Source: Devosia sp.
GTDB lineage: Bacteria; Pseudomonadota; Alphaproteobacteria; Rhizobiales; Devosiaceae
DNA length: 35,280 nucleotides
NCBI RefSeq assembly: GCF_030689745.1
Contig: NZ_JAUYGL010000083.1
Span: 1 to 35,280, forward strand
Reading direction: 5' to 3'
Shown here: piece after piece, positions 13,982-23,517 of the stretch
Position numbering within the stretch: the first letter of the stretch is position 1
Layout: every line of letters starts with the position of its first letter
Notes under the pieces: generated by a model
Told to the model about the DNA's origin: nothing
Database searches by the model: none
What the model saw: only the letters and a program-made list of their open reading frames with translations
Translations under genes and position numbers: made by a program

Positions 13982-16003
13982 ACCCGCGACTTTGGAAAAA
14001 TCGGCCACCAGATGCATGGTGTCACGCAGGCGCGCCAGCAGGTTGAGCCGATTGGCGCGCACCGCAGCATCGTCATCATTGACCATCACCGCGGTAAAGA
14101 AGGCGTCCACCGGGGCTCGCAGCGTGGCCAGCTCTGCCATGGCGGCCTTGTAGTCATCCTTGGCCACGTGGCCGGCCACGGCGGCATGGACTGCATCAAC
14201 GGCGAAGGCCAAAGCGGTCTCCTCGGGCAGCACCAGCGCGTCCTGCTTCACGGTGCCGATATAGTTGAGGCCGTCCTTCTTCTCCTCGGCCGCCAGAATA
14301 TTGGCAGCACGCTTGTAGCCGGCCAGCAGGTTCTGGCCATCGGCCGACGACAGCAGCGTTGAAAGAGCCTCGGCACGCTGAGCAATCTGCAGCATATCGT
14401 TGCTGTCTTCGGCGATCACGGCATCCACCAGATCGTGCCGCGCGCCGGAGTCGCGCAGCATCACCTTGAGGCGATCATGGAAGAAGTCGAGCAGATCGGG
14501 CTCAACCTTGAGCGGCAGCCGCAATCCATTCTCGGTGATAATCCGGATCACCCCCAGCGCGGCGCGGCGCAGGGCAAACGGGTCGCGCGAGCCGGTCGGC
14601 TTCTCATCGATGGCCCAGAAGCCGGTCAGCAGGTCGAGCTTGTCGGCCAAAGCCACGGCGATCGAGGTCGGCTCGGTGGGTACCTGATCGGTGGGGCCGA
14701 GCGGCTTGTAGTGCATTTCAATGGCCGTCGCGATATCGGCCGGCTCGCCCTGGGCGCTGGCGTAATAGCGCCCCATCAGACCCTGCAGTTCGGGGAACTC
14801 GCCGACCATGCCGGTGGTCAGATCGGCCTTGGCCAGCATGGCGGCGCGCTTGGCGCGTTCGGGGTCGGCGCCAACCAGCGGCGCAATTTCGCCCGCCAGC
14901 TTCACCAGCCGCTCGACGCGGGCAAACTGGCTGCCCAGCTTGGCGTGGAACACGGTGTCTTCGAGCTTGGGCAGGCCATGCTCAAGCGGCAGGGACAGAT
15001 CGCCGGCATAGAAGAACATGGCGTCGCTGAGCCGGGCGCGGATGACGCGCTCATTGCCGGCGGTGATTACCGTGCCGCCATCACTGGCTTCGGTATTGGC
15101 GGTGATGATGAAATTGGGCGCCAGCTTGCCACTGGCATCACGCAGGCAGAAGCATTTCTGATTGGCGCGGATGGTGGCGATGATGACTTCTTCGGGCAGC
15201 TTGAGGAAACTGGGGTCAAACGTCCCCATCATCACCACGGGCCATTCCACCAGACCGGCGACTTCTTCGAGCAGGCCTTCATCGGCGATGACCGTCAGCC
15301 CCTGGGCAAAGGCCAGTTGCTCGGCATCGGTCTTGATGATGTCCTTGCGGCGGTCGATATCGAGCACGACCTTGGCGCGCTCCAGCGCGGTCACATAGTC
15401 ATCGAAGCGGCGCACCCGGATGGGCTCCGGCGCCAGAAAGCGATGGCCATAGGTGGTCTGGCCCGCGCTCAGTTCATTGGAATCGAAGGGGATGACCACC
15501 GGCTCTTCGTTCTCGGCGCCAAATGTCGCGGTGATGGCGCGCAGCGGCCGGACCCAGTTGAAGCTGCCGGACCCCCAGCGCATGGACTTGGCCCAGGGGA
15601 AATCGTTCAGCACCTTGGGCAGAATGGCCGAGAGCAGCGTCACCGCATCGGCACCGGGCCGGTCGATACGCGCAACATAGAAATCGCCCTTCTTGGGATC
15701 GCTCTCAATGGTGGCGTCGTCGATGGAAGCCAATCCGGCCCCGCGCAGAAAGCCGTCGATCGCCTGCTGCGGCGCGCCGACCTTGGGGCCCTTCTTGTCC
15801 TCGCTGGTATCGGGCGAGCGGCCCGGCAGGCCGGTCACCGTCAGCGCCAGCCGGCGCGGCGTCACAAAGGCCTTGGCACCCTCATAGACCAGGCCGGCAT
15901 CAACCAGCGCGTTGGTCACCAGTTTCTTGAGGTCATCGGCCGCACGCCTTTGCAGGCGGGCCGGGATTTCCTCGGAAAACAGTTCAAGCAGCAGTTCGGG
16001 CAT
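13979..16003 (-). CDS. glyS: Glycyl-tRNA synthetase beta subunit
   Basis: GlyS is the large subunit of the bacterial alpha2-beta2 glycyl-tRNA synthetase and recognises tRNA-Gly. The 674-residue product is close to the usual 690. The N-terminus [18 protein letters not shown] is the family hallmark; later marks include LVEWP at about 250, [17 protein letters not shown] and the DALR-like anticodon-binding end (about 560-674). The catalytic alpha subunit gene glyQ is 2.6 kb upstream, separated by lemA and a DUF2207 gene. The ribosome site ahead of the ATG at 16003 is weak. A GC-rich antisense frame covers much of this gene and is treated as a shadow. Confidence 0.97.
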   Translation of the reverse strand: MPELLLELFSEEIPARLQRRAADDLKKLVTNALVDAGLVYEGAKAFVTPRRLALTVTGLPGRSPDTSEDKKGPKVGAPQQAIDGFLRGAGLASIDDATIESDPKKGDFYVARIDRPGADAVTLLSAILPKVLNDFPWAKSMRWGSGSFNWVRPLRAITATFGAENEEPVVIPFDSNELSAGQTTYGHRFLAPEPIRVRRFDDYVTALERAKVVLDIDRRKDIIKTDAEQLAFAQGLTVIADEGLLEEVAGLVEWPVVMMGTFDPSFLKLPEEVIIATIRANQKCFCLRDASGKLAPNFIITANTEASDGGTVITAGNERVIRARLSDAMFFYAGDLSLPLEHGLPKLEDTVFHAKLGSQFARVERLVKLAGEIAPLVGADPERAKRAAMLAKADLTTGMVGEFPELQGLMGRYYASAQGEPADIATAIEMHYKPLGPTDQVPTEPTSIAVALADKLDLLTGFWAIDEKPTGSRDPFALRRAALGVIRIITENGLRLPLKVEPDLLDFFHDRLKVMLRDSGARHDLVDAVIAEDSNDMLQIAQRAEALSTLLSSADGQNLLAGYKRAANILAAEEKKDGLNYIGTVKQDALVLPEETALAFAVDAVHAAVAGHVAKDDYKAAMAELATLRAPVDAFFTAVMVNDDDAAVRANRLNLLARLRDTMHLVADFSKVAG

Positions 16004-16071
16004 AACAGATACCAGGGGTTGGGAAGGCGCGGTTTGCTTAACTTGAGCGAGCGGCGATGTCTACACGCCCC

Positions 16072-17991
16072 TCACCAGCCGCCCCCGCCGCCACCGCCGC
16101 CGCCACCGCCGGAAAAGCCACCGCCGCCACCCCCGCTGGAGAACCCCGATGAGCTGGCCTGCACCGGTTGCGCGGCAACCATGGCGGCGGTCATCGAGGC
16201 GGCAGCGGCGCTGACGGCATTGGTCATGCTGGAGGCCGCCCGGCCTGCCGAGCCGATTGTGCCACCATGATACCAGCTTGGCGCGTAATGGTCGGGCGCG
16301 TCTTCTACCGCGTGACGGGCCAGTTCGGCCTCGAAATGTTCGCTCCACGGCTTCTCGACACCCAGCGCAATGGCAAAGGGCAGCAGGCGCTCAAACCGTG
16401 TCACCGTCATCGGCGGCGCGTCGGCCATGTTCATGCGCTCCTGCTCGGCGGTCTCGAGATAGAGTTTGAGGCCCTCGATCTCGTCCATCACCTTGCGGCC
16501 CTGCAGGGTGGGCGCCCGCATCAGGAAGGCGAATACAATGGTGACCATGACAATGGAGACCGCCGAAATCGCCGCAACATTGATCTGCAGCGTCGAAAAG
16601 CTGTCCAGCGCCAGACCGAACACATTGGACGCCATGATCAGCACCCAGATGGCGACAAAGACGCGCGACAGATAGCGCTTCTGGAACCCCTTGCTGATCA
16701 GGCCGCCCAGCGAGGACAACAGGATGCCCAGCACAATGGCGCCGATCAGCCAGAGCGGATCGAGCATTTCGGTAAACACCATGCCGGCCAGCAGCGCGAT
16801 GCCCAGTGCATAGCCGAGCACGGAATAGCCGGTATTGGTCTTGAACCACAGCGCGCGATTTTCCTGCGCGATGGCGGTAGTGAAAGCCAGCAGCCGCTTC
16901 TTCAGGCCCGGGCCACTGGCCTTGTTGATTTCAAGGGTCTGCTTGCCCTCCAGATACTCAAAGATCACCTCTTCGCCGGTGGTCAGGGGCGCTTCGGGCG
17001 CCTTGCCGGTGACGCTGAGGCGCAGATTGTCGGTGGTATTGTCGATGGTGACCAGGCCCTTGACGCCCAGATTGAAGATGGCAGCCGTCAGCGCGGTCCA
17101 GCCGGTGTCGCTGAAGCCCCATTTGTGGATGTAGTGCACCAGCGCCGGCGAAAAGCCCTTGGGGGCATGAAAGCGCGGAAAGATGACGCCCTTTTCAGGA
17201 TCGCGGCCAACGCGGAACCAGGCCAGCGCATTATAGGCGGCGGCCAGCAAGGCAGCGAGCACCGGGATGATGCTGTCGCGCAGATCGAGCAGGTACTGGG
17301 CCAGGGCGTCGATGCCGGTCGGGTACTGGATGATGCCCTTGTTGAAAGCCACGGCGATGGTCATGCCCTCGCCCGCGCCAAGGGCACGGCCGGCGCGGAA
17401 GCTGGCGGCATTGTCCGCGTTGCGCTTCACGGCCACGGCCTGCTCGGTGGAGCCGACGGTGCCGGTATAGCCGGCCAGCTCCGAGATAATGGCGCCGTCC
17501 GGCAGCGTCACACTGGCCTCCGCTGACAGGATCGGGAAGATCCAGTAATTGCCGGTGACGTTCCAGTACAGCTCGTCGTGATCCTCGAAGGACCGCGCCA
17601 TGCGGCTCATGGTGTAGGTGATGGTGTAAGTGTGCGGTCCATGGCGCAGCAGCACATCGGGATGGCCGATCCAGATGCGCTGGAAATCGCCCATGCGCTC
17701 GACGCGATAGGTCTCGGTGGCGCCATCGCGCCAGACGCCGGCAACGTCGAAATCCGGCCGCACTTTGCCGCCATCGCGGCCCTGCATGACCACCGGAATA
17801 TCGCGGTAGATCCCGCGGCGAATGTCCTCGCCCTCGGCATTGACCGCAATGGTCTCGGTAACGGTTACCGTGCCATCCACCGCCATGGCGATATCGCTGG
17901 CATAGGCGCGGATTTCCTCACGCGCCAATGCCGGCAATGCCAGCATCAGCCCGAGCAGCAGGGCGATAAACGACCGGTACAAGGCAGGCAT
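16072..17991 (-). CDS. DUF2207 membrane protein with Gly-rich tail
   Basis: The product has 639 residues. A signal peptide (MPALYRSFIALLLGLMLALPALA) leads into an extracytoplasmic DUF2207 domain of beta character (REEIRAYASDIAMAVDGTVTVTETI to about 225). A membrane segment at about 238-256, a cytoplasmic stretch, then three or four membrane segments (about 390-490) follow. The C-terminus is a glycine-rich tail ending in Trp (about 612-639), which resembles the ends of TPM/YgcG-like proteins found with LemA. Its start lies five bases after the lemA stop, so the two are coupled. LemA and DUF2207 pairs are common, but their function is not established. Here they split glyQ from glyS. Confidence 0.9.
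   Translation of the reverse strand: MPALYRSFIALLLGLMLALPALAREEIRAYASDIAMAVDGTVTVTETIAVNAEGEDIRRGIYRDIPVVMQGRDGGKVRPDFDVAGVWRDGATETYRVERMGDFQRIWIGHPDVLLRHGPHTYTITYTMSRMARSFEDHDELYWNVTGNYWIFPILSAEASVTLPDGAIISELAGYTGTVGSTEQAVAVKRNADNAASFRAGRALGAGEGMTIAVAFNKGIIQYPTGIDALAQYLLDLRDSIIPVLAALLAAAYNALAWFRVGRDPEKGVIFPRFHAPKGFSPALVHYIHKWGFSDTGWTALTAAIFNLGVKGLVTIDNTTDNLRLSVTGKAPEAPLTTGEEVIFEYLEGKQTLEINKASGPGLKKRLLAFTTAIAQENRALWFKTNTGYSVLGYALGIALLAGMVFTEMLDPLWLIGAIVLGILLSSLGGLISKGFQKRYLSRVFVAIWVLIMASNVFGLALDSFSTLQINVAAISAVSIVMVTIVFAFLMRAPTLQGRKVMDEIEGLKLYLETAEQERMNMADAPPMTVTRFERLLPFAIALGVEKPWSEHFEAELARHAVEDAPDHYAPSWYHGGTIGSAGRAASSMTNAVSAAAASMTAAMVAAQPVQASSSGFSSGGGGGGFSGGGGGGGGGGGW
16076..16140. repeat. 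Low-complexity GCC/CCG repeats encoding the Gly-rich tail
   Basis: This stretch consists almost only of CCGCCA/CCGCCG units read as glycine codons on the minus strand. Such repeats can change length by slippage, so the tail length may vary between strains. Confidence 0.6.
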
Positions 17992-17996
17992 GCCGG

Positions 17997-18557
17997 CTAG
18001 TTGAACTTGACGGACGGCACCGCCCGGTCAGCGTCGGCCTCGAGTTCAAAATACTCGGCCTTCTGGAAGCCAAAATTGTTGGCCACCAGATTGGAGGGGA
18101 AGGACTCCACCATGACGTTGAGATTGCGCGTGGCGCCATTGTAGTAGCGGCGCGCCATCTGGATTTCGTCTTCGACGGTCTGCAGCGCGGCCTGGAATTC
18201 AAGGAAAGTCGTATTGGCCTTGAGGTCGGGATAGGCCTCGGCGGTGGCGATCAGGCGCCCCAGAGCCGATGAGAGCTGGCCTTCAGCCGCGGCGCGCTCC
18301 TCGGGTGTGCCATTGGCGGCGCTGGTGGCATTGGCGCGGGCATTGGTGACCGCTTCGAGCGTCTCGCGCTCATGGCCCATATAGCCCTTCACCGTTTCGA
18401 GCAGATTGGGAATGAGATCGGTGCGGCGCTTGAGTTGCACGTCGATGCCCGACCAGCCCTCTTCCACCATCTGCCGGGTCTTGACCAGGCCGTTGTAGAT
18501 GCTGATGGCGTAGATGACCGCGATAGCCACCAGACCAAGAATGATCCAACCGATCAT
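17997..18557 (-). CDS. lemA: LemA family protein
   Basis: The product has 186 residues: an N-terminal membrane anchor (about 2-20), then the LemA helical domain with NGLVKTRQMVEEGWSGIDVQLKRRTDLIPNLLETVKGY, a long amphipathic helical middle, and ARRYYN-x-x-x-R-x-LN near 140-150. The family is membrane-anchored with its helical bundle outside the cytoplasm; its biochemical role is unknown. GAGGGA about nine bases upstream supports the ATG at 18557. It is followed after five bases by the DUF2207 gene and preceded by a strong hairpin that separates it from glyQ. Confidence 0.95.
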   Translation of the reverse strand: MIGWIILGLVAIAVIYAISIYNGLVKTRQMVEEGWSGIDVQLKRRTDLIPNLLETVKGYMGHERETLEAVTNARANATSAANGTPEERAAAEGQLSSALGRLIATAEAYPDLKANTTFLEFQAALQTVEDEIQMARRYYNGATRNLNVMVESFPSNLVANNFGFQKAEYFELEADADRAVPSVKFN

Positions 18558-18602
18558 GATGCAGGCTCCCTCAAGCGCACTTTAACATGCTGTGGACACT
18601 GG

Positions 18603-18626
18603 CATTGCGCACACGCCTGCGCAATG
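18603..18626 (-). terminator. Nine-pair hairpin between glyQ and lemA
   Basis: CATTGCGCA (18603-18611) pairs perfectly with TGCGCAATG (18618-18626) around a six-base loop, ten bases after the glyQ stop on the minus strand. There is no T-run after it. It could attenuate read-through or protect the 3' end of the glyQ message, letting the lemA-DUF2207-glyS part be expressed at another level. Confidence 0.45.
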
Positions 18627-18636
18627 GGCGCCGTCA

Positions 18637-19560
<924 letters not shown>

Positions 19561-19611
19561 TTGGCAGTCCCTGCTAACTGGACAAACCTCTAGTTTGGCC
19601 ATCCCGCAGGG

Positions 19612-19836
19612 TCAACGGCGTTTGTCATCCTCATCGGGACGGAAGCGTCCATCCTGATCGCGCTTGAGGTCGATAATGCCGGGTTTCTCACGCTCGCGCT
19701 GGTCGCGTTCGCGGCGCAGGCGGCGGGCTTCCTCGTCGTCGGTCTTGAACTGACGGGTCCAGTCGCGCCAGATCTTGGCGATGCCCAGATAGATGACAAT
19801 GGCGAGGGCCAGGAAGATGAGGACGCGTAGCAGCAT
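19612..19836 (-). CDS. Small single-pass membrane protein
   Basis: The product has 74 residues. Residues 2-20 (LLRVLIFLALAIVIYLGIA) form one membrane helix; the rest is highly charged, with an Arg/Glu-rich helix (about 35-52) and an acidic, basic-ended tail, so it should face the cytoplasm or form a coiled contact surface. Its ATG lies three bases after the stop of the S49 peptidase gene, so the two are probably coupled. I know of no assigned function; similar small proteins are, as I recall, found at this place in rhizobia. It may serve as a membrane partner of the peptidase (inference). Confidence 0.75.
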   Translation of the reverse strand: MLLRVLIFLALAIVIYLGIAKIWRDWTRQFKTDDEEARRLRRERDQREREKPGIIDLKRDQDGRFRPDEDDKRR

Positions 19837-19839
19837 AGG

Positions 19840-20685
19840 TTAAAGCCCCAGCCGCGCCCAGACGGCGCGATCTTCGATGGTGGCGGCGATATCGGCGCTG
19901 AAGCCGAAAGCGGAAAAACCCAGGCGCGGCAGGGAGAACAGGCTGCGTTTGGGCTCGATCAGCTTGAGCTGCACATGCTTGCCGAAGCGGCTGCGCAGGG
20001 TTTCGTGCAGGTCGCCGATGGCGTCGACCAGACCCAGTTCGACACCGCGCATGCCGGTCCACCATTCGCCGGTAAACAGGGCCTCGTCGGGCGCCTTGAG
20101 CTTGGTGCCGCGCCGCGTCTTCACCACGTCAATGAACACCTGATGAATGTCCAGCTCGACCTGTTTGATACGTTTGATGTCGCTGGCCTTCTCGGGCAGG
20201 AATGGATCGAGCGTCGACTTGTTGTTGCCCGCCGTGTGCACGCGCCGTTCGATGCCCAGCTTCTCCAGCGTACCGACAAAGCCGAACCCGGCCATGATGA
20301 CGCCGATCGAGCCGACAATGGAGGACGGATCGACGATGATCTCGTCGCCGGCCACGGCGATGAAGTAGCCGCCCGACGCTGCGGCGTCCTCGACAAAAAC
20401 CAGCACGGGCTTGTTGTGCTCATCGGCGAGGTCGCGAATGCGCTTGGAAATCAGCCGGCTCTGCACCGGCGAGCCGCCGGGCGAGTTGACGATGATGGCA
20501 ATGGCGGGCGCCGATTTGATGGCGAAGGCGCGTTTGAGCAACGGCGCCACACTGGCCATGTTGATGCGGCCCGGACGCTGCTCGGCGGCGATGACGCCAT
20601 GCAGTTTGACCACCGGAATGACGACCCTGCCGCGTCCGGTCAGGCGCTGCAGCCAGGTCCGCGCCGTCGGGGCCAGATCGTTCAT
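19840..20685 (-). CDS. S49 family peptidase (SppA/SohB-like)
   Basis: The product has 281 residues. The ATG at 20685 is preferred because GAGG sits seven bases before it; the ATG two codons earlier is too close. S49 marks are clear: NSPGGSPVQSRLI (67-79), the nucleophile Ser104 in AAASGGYFIA, GSIGVI (125-130) and the general-base Lys156 in NNKST. These enzymes cut residual signal peptides or membrane-protein fragments, with a Ser-Lys dyad. SppA and SohB usually carry an N-terminal membrane helix; here the first 25 residues are polar and basic, and no such helix is visible. The next gene, three bases on, encodes a small membrane protein. Confidence 0.92.
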   Translation of the reverse strand: MNDLAPTARTWLQRLTGRGRVVIPVVKLHGVIAAEQRPGRINMASVAPLLKRAFAIKSAPAIAIIVNSPGGSPVQSRLISKRIRDLADEHNKPVLVFVEDAAASGGYFIAVAGDEIIVDPSSIVGSIGVIMAGFGFVGTLEKLGIERRVHTAGNNKSTLDPFLPEKASDIKRIKQVELDIHQVFIDVVKTRRGTKLKAPDEALFTGEWWTGMRGVELGLVDAIGDLHETLRSRFGKHVQLKLIEPKRSLFSLPRLGFSAFGFSADIAATIEDRAVWARLGL

Positions 20686-20737
20686 CGTCATACCTCACTT
20701 CAAGATCGACGCCAGACTTAGGGCGTAGCGCTGGGGA

Positions 20738-21526
20738 TTACCAGTCGAGCCGGGCCGAACCGCGGAAGATTGCGTCAAAATCGGCGTGAAAGCCGCGCCC
20801 TTGTGCATCGTGTAGCGACCGGCTGGCCAACAGGGTCAGCGGGGCGCGTGAGCCCTTGATGGCCCGCACCAGCACCCGGCTGGCCGCCCCGCCCGGGCGC
20901 GGCGTCAGCGGCAGCACGGTGATGGCGCCAAAGCGCTGGGCAAAGGCTCCCAGCAGCGGCGTCAGGCTGGTGGCGGGATAGATGAAGATGATTTCGCCGC
21001 CGCTCGCCGCACAACCGGCGGCCGTCTTGACCCAGCGGTCGAGCGCGGCGCCATCCATGTGGCGCGACCCGGCCCGCCCGGCGTCGCCCGCCAGCGTGCC
21101 GGCACCATCGGTAAAAAACGGCGGATTGGCGATCACGGCGTCGAAGGCATTCTCGGCCAGTCCGGCAGCGCGGCGTTCGCTGCCCTTGGCGCTGACATCG
21201 ACGGCCACGGTCCGGGCGCGTTCGCTCAGCCCGTTGTCGGCGATATTGCGTGCCGCGAGCGCCAGCATTTCGGGATTCTGATCGGCCAGGACGGCCTGCA
21301 TGAGGGGCGCATGAACCAGCGCGACCAGCGCGGCTGTGCCCACGCCACAGCCCAGATCGAGCAGGCTGGTGCGACCCGCTCCCACCGCCGCCCCGAGCAG
21401 GACGCTGTCGAGCCCGGCGCGAAAACCGTGGCGTGGCTGCGACACAGTGAGCCTGCCGCCCAAAAAGGCGTCGCGCGTCACTGTTTCATGTTTTACAAAG
21501 GCAGCAGGCTGGTCTAGGGACATCAT
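20738..21526 (-). CDS. TrmN6-like N6-adenine methyltransferase
   Basis: The product has 262 residues. The Rossmann-fold SAM site LLDLGCGVGTAAL (about 55-67) and the NPPF catalytic motif (134-137) define an N6-adenine or N5-glutamine methyltransferase. The preceding GFRAGLDSVLLGA (34-46) and the overall length match TrmN6/YfiC, which methylates A37 of tRNA1-Val. In alphaproteobacteria such proteins often sit beside a polyprenyl synthase gene, as here (divergent). The start could be either of two tandem ATG codons (21526 or 21523). It is the first gene of the minus-strand run leading to glyS. Confidence 0.85.
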   Translation of the reverse strand: MMSLDQPAAFVKHETVTRDAFLGGRLTVSQPRHGFRAGLDSVLLGAAVGAGRTSLLDLGCGVGTAALVALVHAPLMQAVLADQNPEMLALAARNIADNGLSERARTVAVDVSAKGSERRAAGLAENAFDAVIANPPFFTDGAGTLAGDAGRAGSRHMDGAALDRWVKTAAGCAASGGEIIFIYPATSLTPLLGAFAQRFGAITVLPLTPRPGGAASRVLVRAIKGSRAPLTLLASRSLHDAQGRGFHADFDAIFRGSARLDW

Positions 21527-21618
21527 ACCCGAAAAGGCCGGTTTTGCGCGACCTTACATGCGCGAAGCCGATAGACTCAATCAATTTTGCCGGTGGCGCG
21601 TGTTGGGGTGAATAGACG

Positions 21619-22632
21619 GTGTCAGTGCTGACTCAGATTAAAGAGGCGCCCATCGCCACCCCGATCGACCGCTTGTTGGCTGCCACGGCCGACGACATGG
21701 CCAAGGTCAATGCGCTGATCCTGAGCCGGGCCGACTCCCATGTCGACATGGTGCCCGAATTGGCCCGCTATCTCATTGACAGCGGCGGCAAACGCCTGCG
21801 CCCGATGTTGACGGTCGCGGCGGCGCAACTGTTCGGCAAGGGCGAGGGCTCGGCGATCAATTTCGCGGCCGCCGTCGAGTTCATGCACAACGCCACCCTG
21901 CTGCACGATGATGTGGTCGACGAGAGCGACATGCGGCGCGGCAAGCCGGCTGCGCGGATGGTCTGGGGCAACAAGGCCTCGATCCTGGTGGGCGACTTCC
22001 TGCTCGGCCAGGCCTTCATGATGATGGTGGAAACCCGCGACATCGATTCGCTGGGCGTGCTGTCGGCAGCTTCCGCAGTAATGGCTGAAGGCGAAGTGTT
22101 CCAGCTGTCCAAAACCGGCGACTTGACCACAACCCCGGCCGATTATGCCGAAGTCATTCGCGCCAAGACCGCCGTGCTGTTTGAAGCGGCCTGCGAGGTC
22201 GGCGCCATTGCCGGTGGCGCAGACGCCGCCGGCCGCAAGGCACTGGCCAGTTACGGGCTGGAGCTGGGCAACGCCTTCCAGCTGGTTGACGATGCGCTCG
22301 ATTATGGCGGCCAGGCCGGCACGCTAGGCAAGAATACCGGCGATGACCTGCGCGAAGGCAAGATGACCCTGCCGATCATTCTGGCGCTGGCCGAAGGCAG
22401 TCAAGCCGAACGCGAAACCATTGCCACGGCCCTGGGCGATGCCGAGGCCACCGCCGAGCAGGTTGCCGAGGTGGTGGCAATTCTGAACCGGCTGGAAACG
22501 CTGCCGCGCACCCTGGCGCAGGCCCATGCCCATGCCCGCGCCGCGCAGCAGGCCCTTGAGGTCCTGCCCGCCTCGGAATTGCGCACCCTGCTCATTGACG
22601 TTGTTGAATTCAGCGTGCTGCGCGCCTATTAG
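21619..22632 (+). CDS. Long-chain trans-polyprenyl diphosphate synthase
   Basis: The product has 337 residues and both Asp-rich motifs of trans-prenyl synthases: DDVVD (97-101) followed by MRRGKPAAR, and DDALDY (224-229). The GGKRLRP motif (57-62) is also present. It elongates farnesyl or geranyl diphosphate with IPP; length and motif context fit octaprenyl or decaprenyl synthases that supply the ubiquinone side chain. The start is GTG at 21619, with GGGG about ten bases upstream. Its stop interlocks with that of ispE inside the palindrome at 22622-22636. ispE and ispH in the same window supply its substrates. Confidence 0.93.
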   Translation: MSVLTQIKEAPIATPIDRLLAATADDMAKVNALILSRADSHVDMVPELARYLIDSGGKRLRPMLTVAAAQLFGKGEGSAINFAAAVEFMHNATLLHDDVVDESDMRRGKPAARMVWGNKASILVGDFLLGQAFMMMVETRDIDSLGVLSAASAVMAEGEVFQLSKTGDLTTTPADYAEVIRAKTAVLFEAACEVGAIAGGADAAGRKALASYGLELGNAFQLVDDALDYGGQAGTLGKNTGDDLREGKMTLPIILALAEGSQAERETIATALGDAEATAEQVAEVVAILNRLETLPRTLAQAHAHARAAQQALEVLPASELRTLLIDVVEFSVLRAY

Positions 22633-22636
22633 GCGC
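22622..22636. terminator. Palindrome containing both convergent stops
   Basis: GCGCCTA-T-TAGGCGC is a perfect 7-1-7 inverted repeat. The TAG of the polyprenyl synthase (22630-22632) and the TAA of ispE (minus strand, 22629-22631) both lie within it. A five-pair GC stem could form in either transcript. Confidence 0.45.
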
Positions 22637-23510
22637 CCGGCAGCAGCAGCGGCGCCGCAGCCACCCAGTGTTCGGGGTTGTGTTGGCGCATCAATTGCGC
22701 GGCCTGATGGGCCTGGCCACTTGAACCGAACAGGCCGAACACCGTGGCGCCCGAACCCGACATGCGGGCGAGCATGCAGCCCTGGGTCTGGGCCAGATGA
22801 TCAACAATCTCCCCGATCACCGGCACCAGCTTGACCGCTGGCGGCTGCAGGTCATTGCGTGTTTCGGCCAGCCAGATACCGAGCTGGACCGGCCGGGTCA
22901 GCGGCGCGGGCAAGGCGGGCAGCGGATAATTGTCGTGCGCCCGCAGACGACGAAAAACATCGGCCGTGGCCAGCGGCACCATGGGATTGACCAGCACGAC
23001 ATGCAGTTGCGGAAAGTCGGTCAGCGGCTGCAGCAGTTCACCAATGCCGCGCGCCAGCAGCGGCGCCGAGATCAGGCAGGCGGGAACGTCAGCGCCGAGC
23101 CGGGCTGCCAGATCGGAGAGTTCGGGCACGGCAATGGGGTGGCGCGACTGCGACACCATCAGCCGCAGGGCGGCAGCGGCGTCCGCCGAGCCGCCGCCGA
23201 TCCCGGCTGCCACCGGCAGGTTCTTGGTCAGACGCAGGGCCAGGCCGGTTGCCACCGCATCGGGCCAACGCGCCCGGAAGGCCGCAACGGCGCGCGAGAC
23301 CAGATTGGTCTCCCCCGCTCCCAGCCCCCGGGCGAAGGGCCCGACAATGGTCAGTGAATCGGTGGCGGCCGGCACGGCCTCGATTTCGTCGGCAAGCGCG
23401 GCAAAGACGACCAGGCTTTCGAGGTCGTGAAAGCCATCCTCCCGCCGCCGCGTCACATGCAGCGCCAGATTGATCTTGGCGGGGGCGATCTGAATGAGCG
23501 GCTCGACCAC
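22629..23510 (-). CDS. ispE: 4-diphosphocytidyl-2-C-methylerythritol kinase
   Basis: IspE phosphorylates CDP-methylerythritol in the MEP isoprenoid pathway. The 293-residue product has the GHMP-kinase marks: APAKINLAL (9-17, with the catalytic Lys12), LPVAAGIGGGSADAAAAL (98-115), LGADVP with the catalytic Asp, and a C-terminal MSGSGATVFG motif. The start is GTG at 23510, seven bases after the stop of the TPR gene, so the two are likely coupled. Its stop interlocks with the convergent polyprenyl synthase gene. Confidence 0.95.
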   Translation of the reverse strand: MVEPLIQIAPAKINLALHVTRRREDGFHDLESLVVFAALADEIEAVPAATDSLTIVGPFARGLGAGETNLVSRAVAAFRARWPDAVATGLALRLTKNLPVAAGIGGGSADAAAALRLMVSQSRHPIAVPELSDLAARLGADVPACLISAPLLARGIGELLQPLTDFPQLHVVLVNPMVPLATADVFRRLRAHDNYPLPALPAPLTRPVQLGIWLAETRNDLQPPAVKLVPVIGEIVDHLAQTQGCMLARMSGSGATVFGLFGSSGQAHQAAQLMRQHNPEHWVAAAPLLLPGA

Positions 23511-23517
23511 GCCGGGG

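Noticed and set aside
14435-16270. 611-codon open frame on the plus strand opposite glyS
   Set aside because: It is antisense to a certain glyS gene and rich in Gly, His, Gln and Arg, as expected for a GC-rich shadow frame; it runs on into the repeats of the DUF2207 gene.
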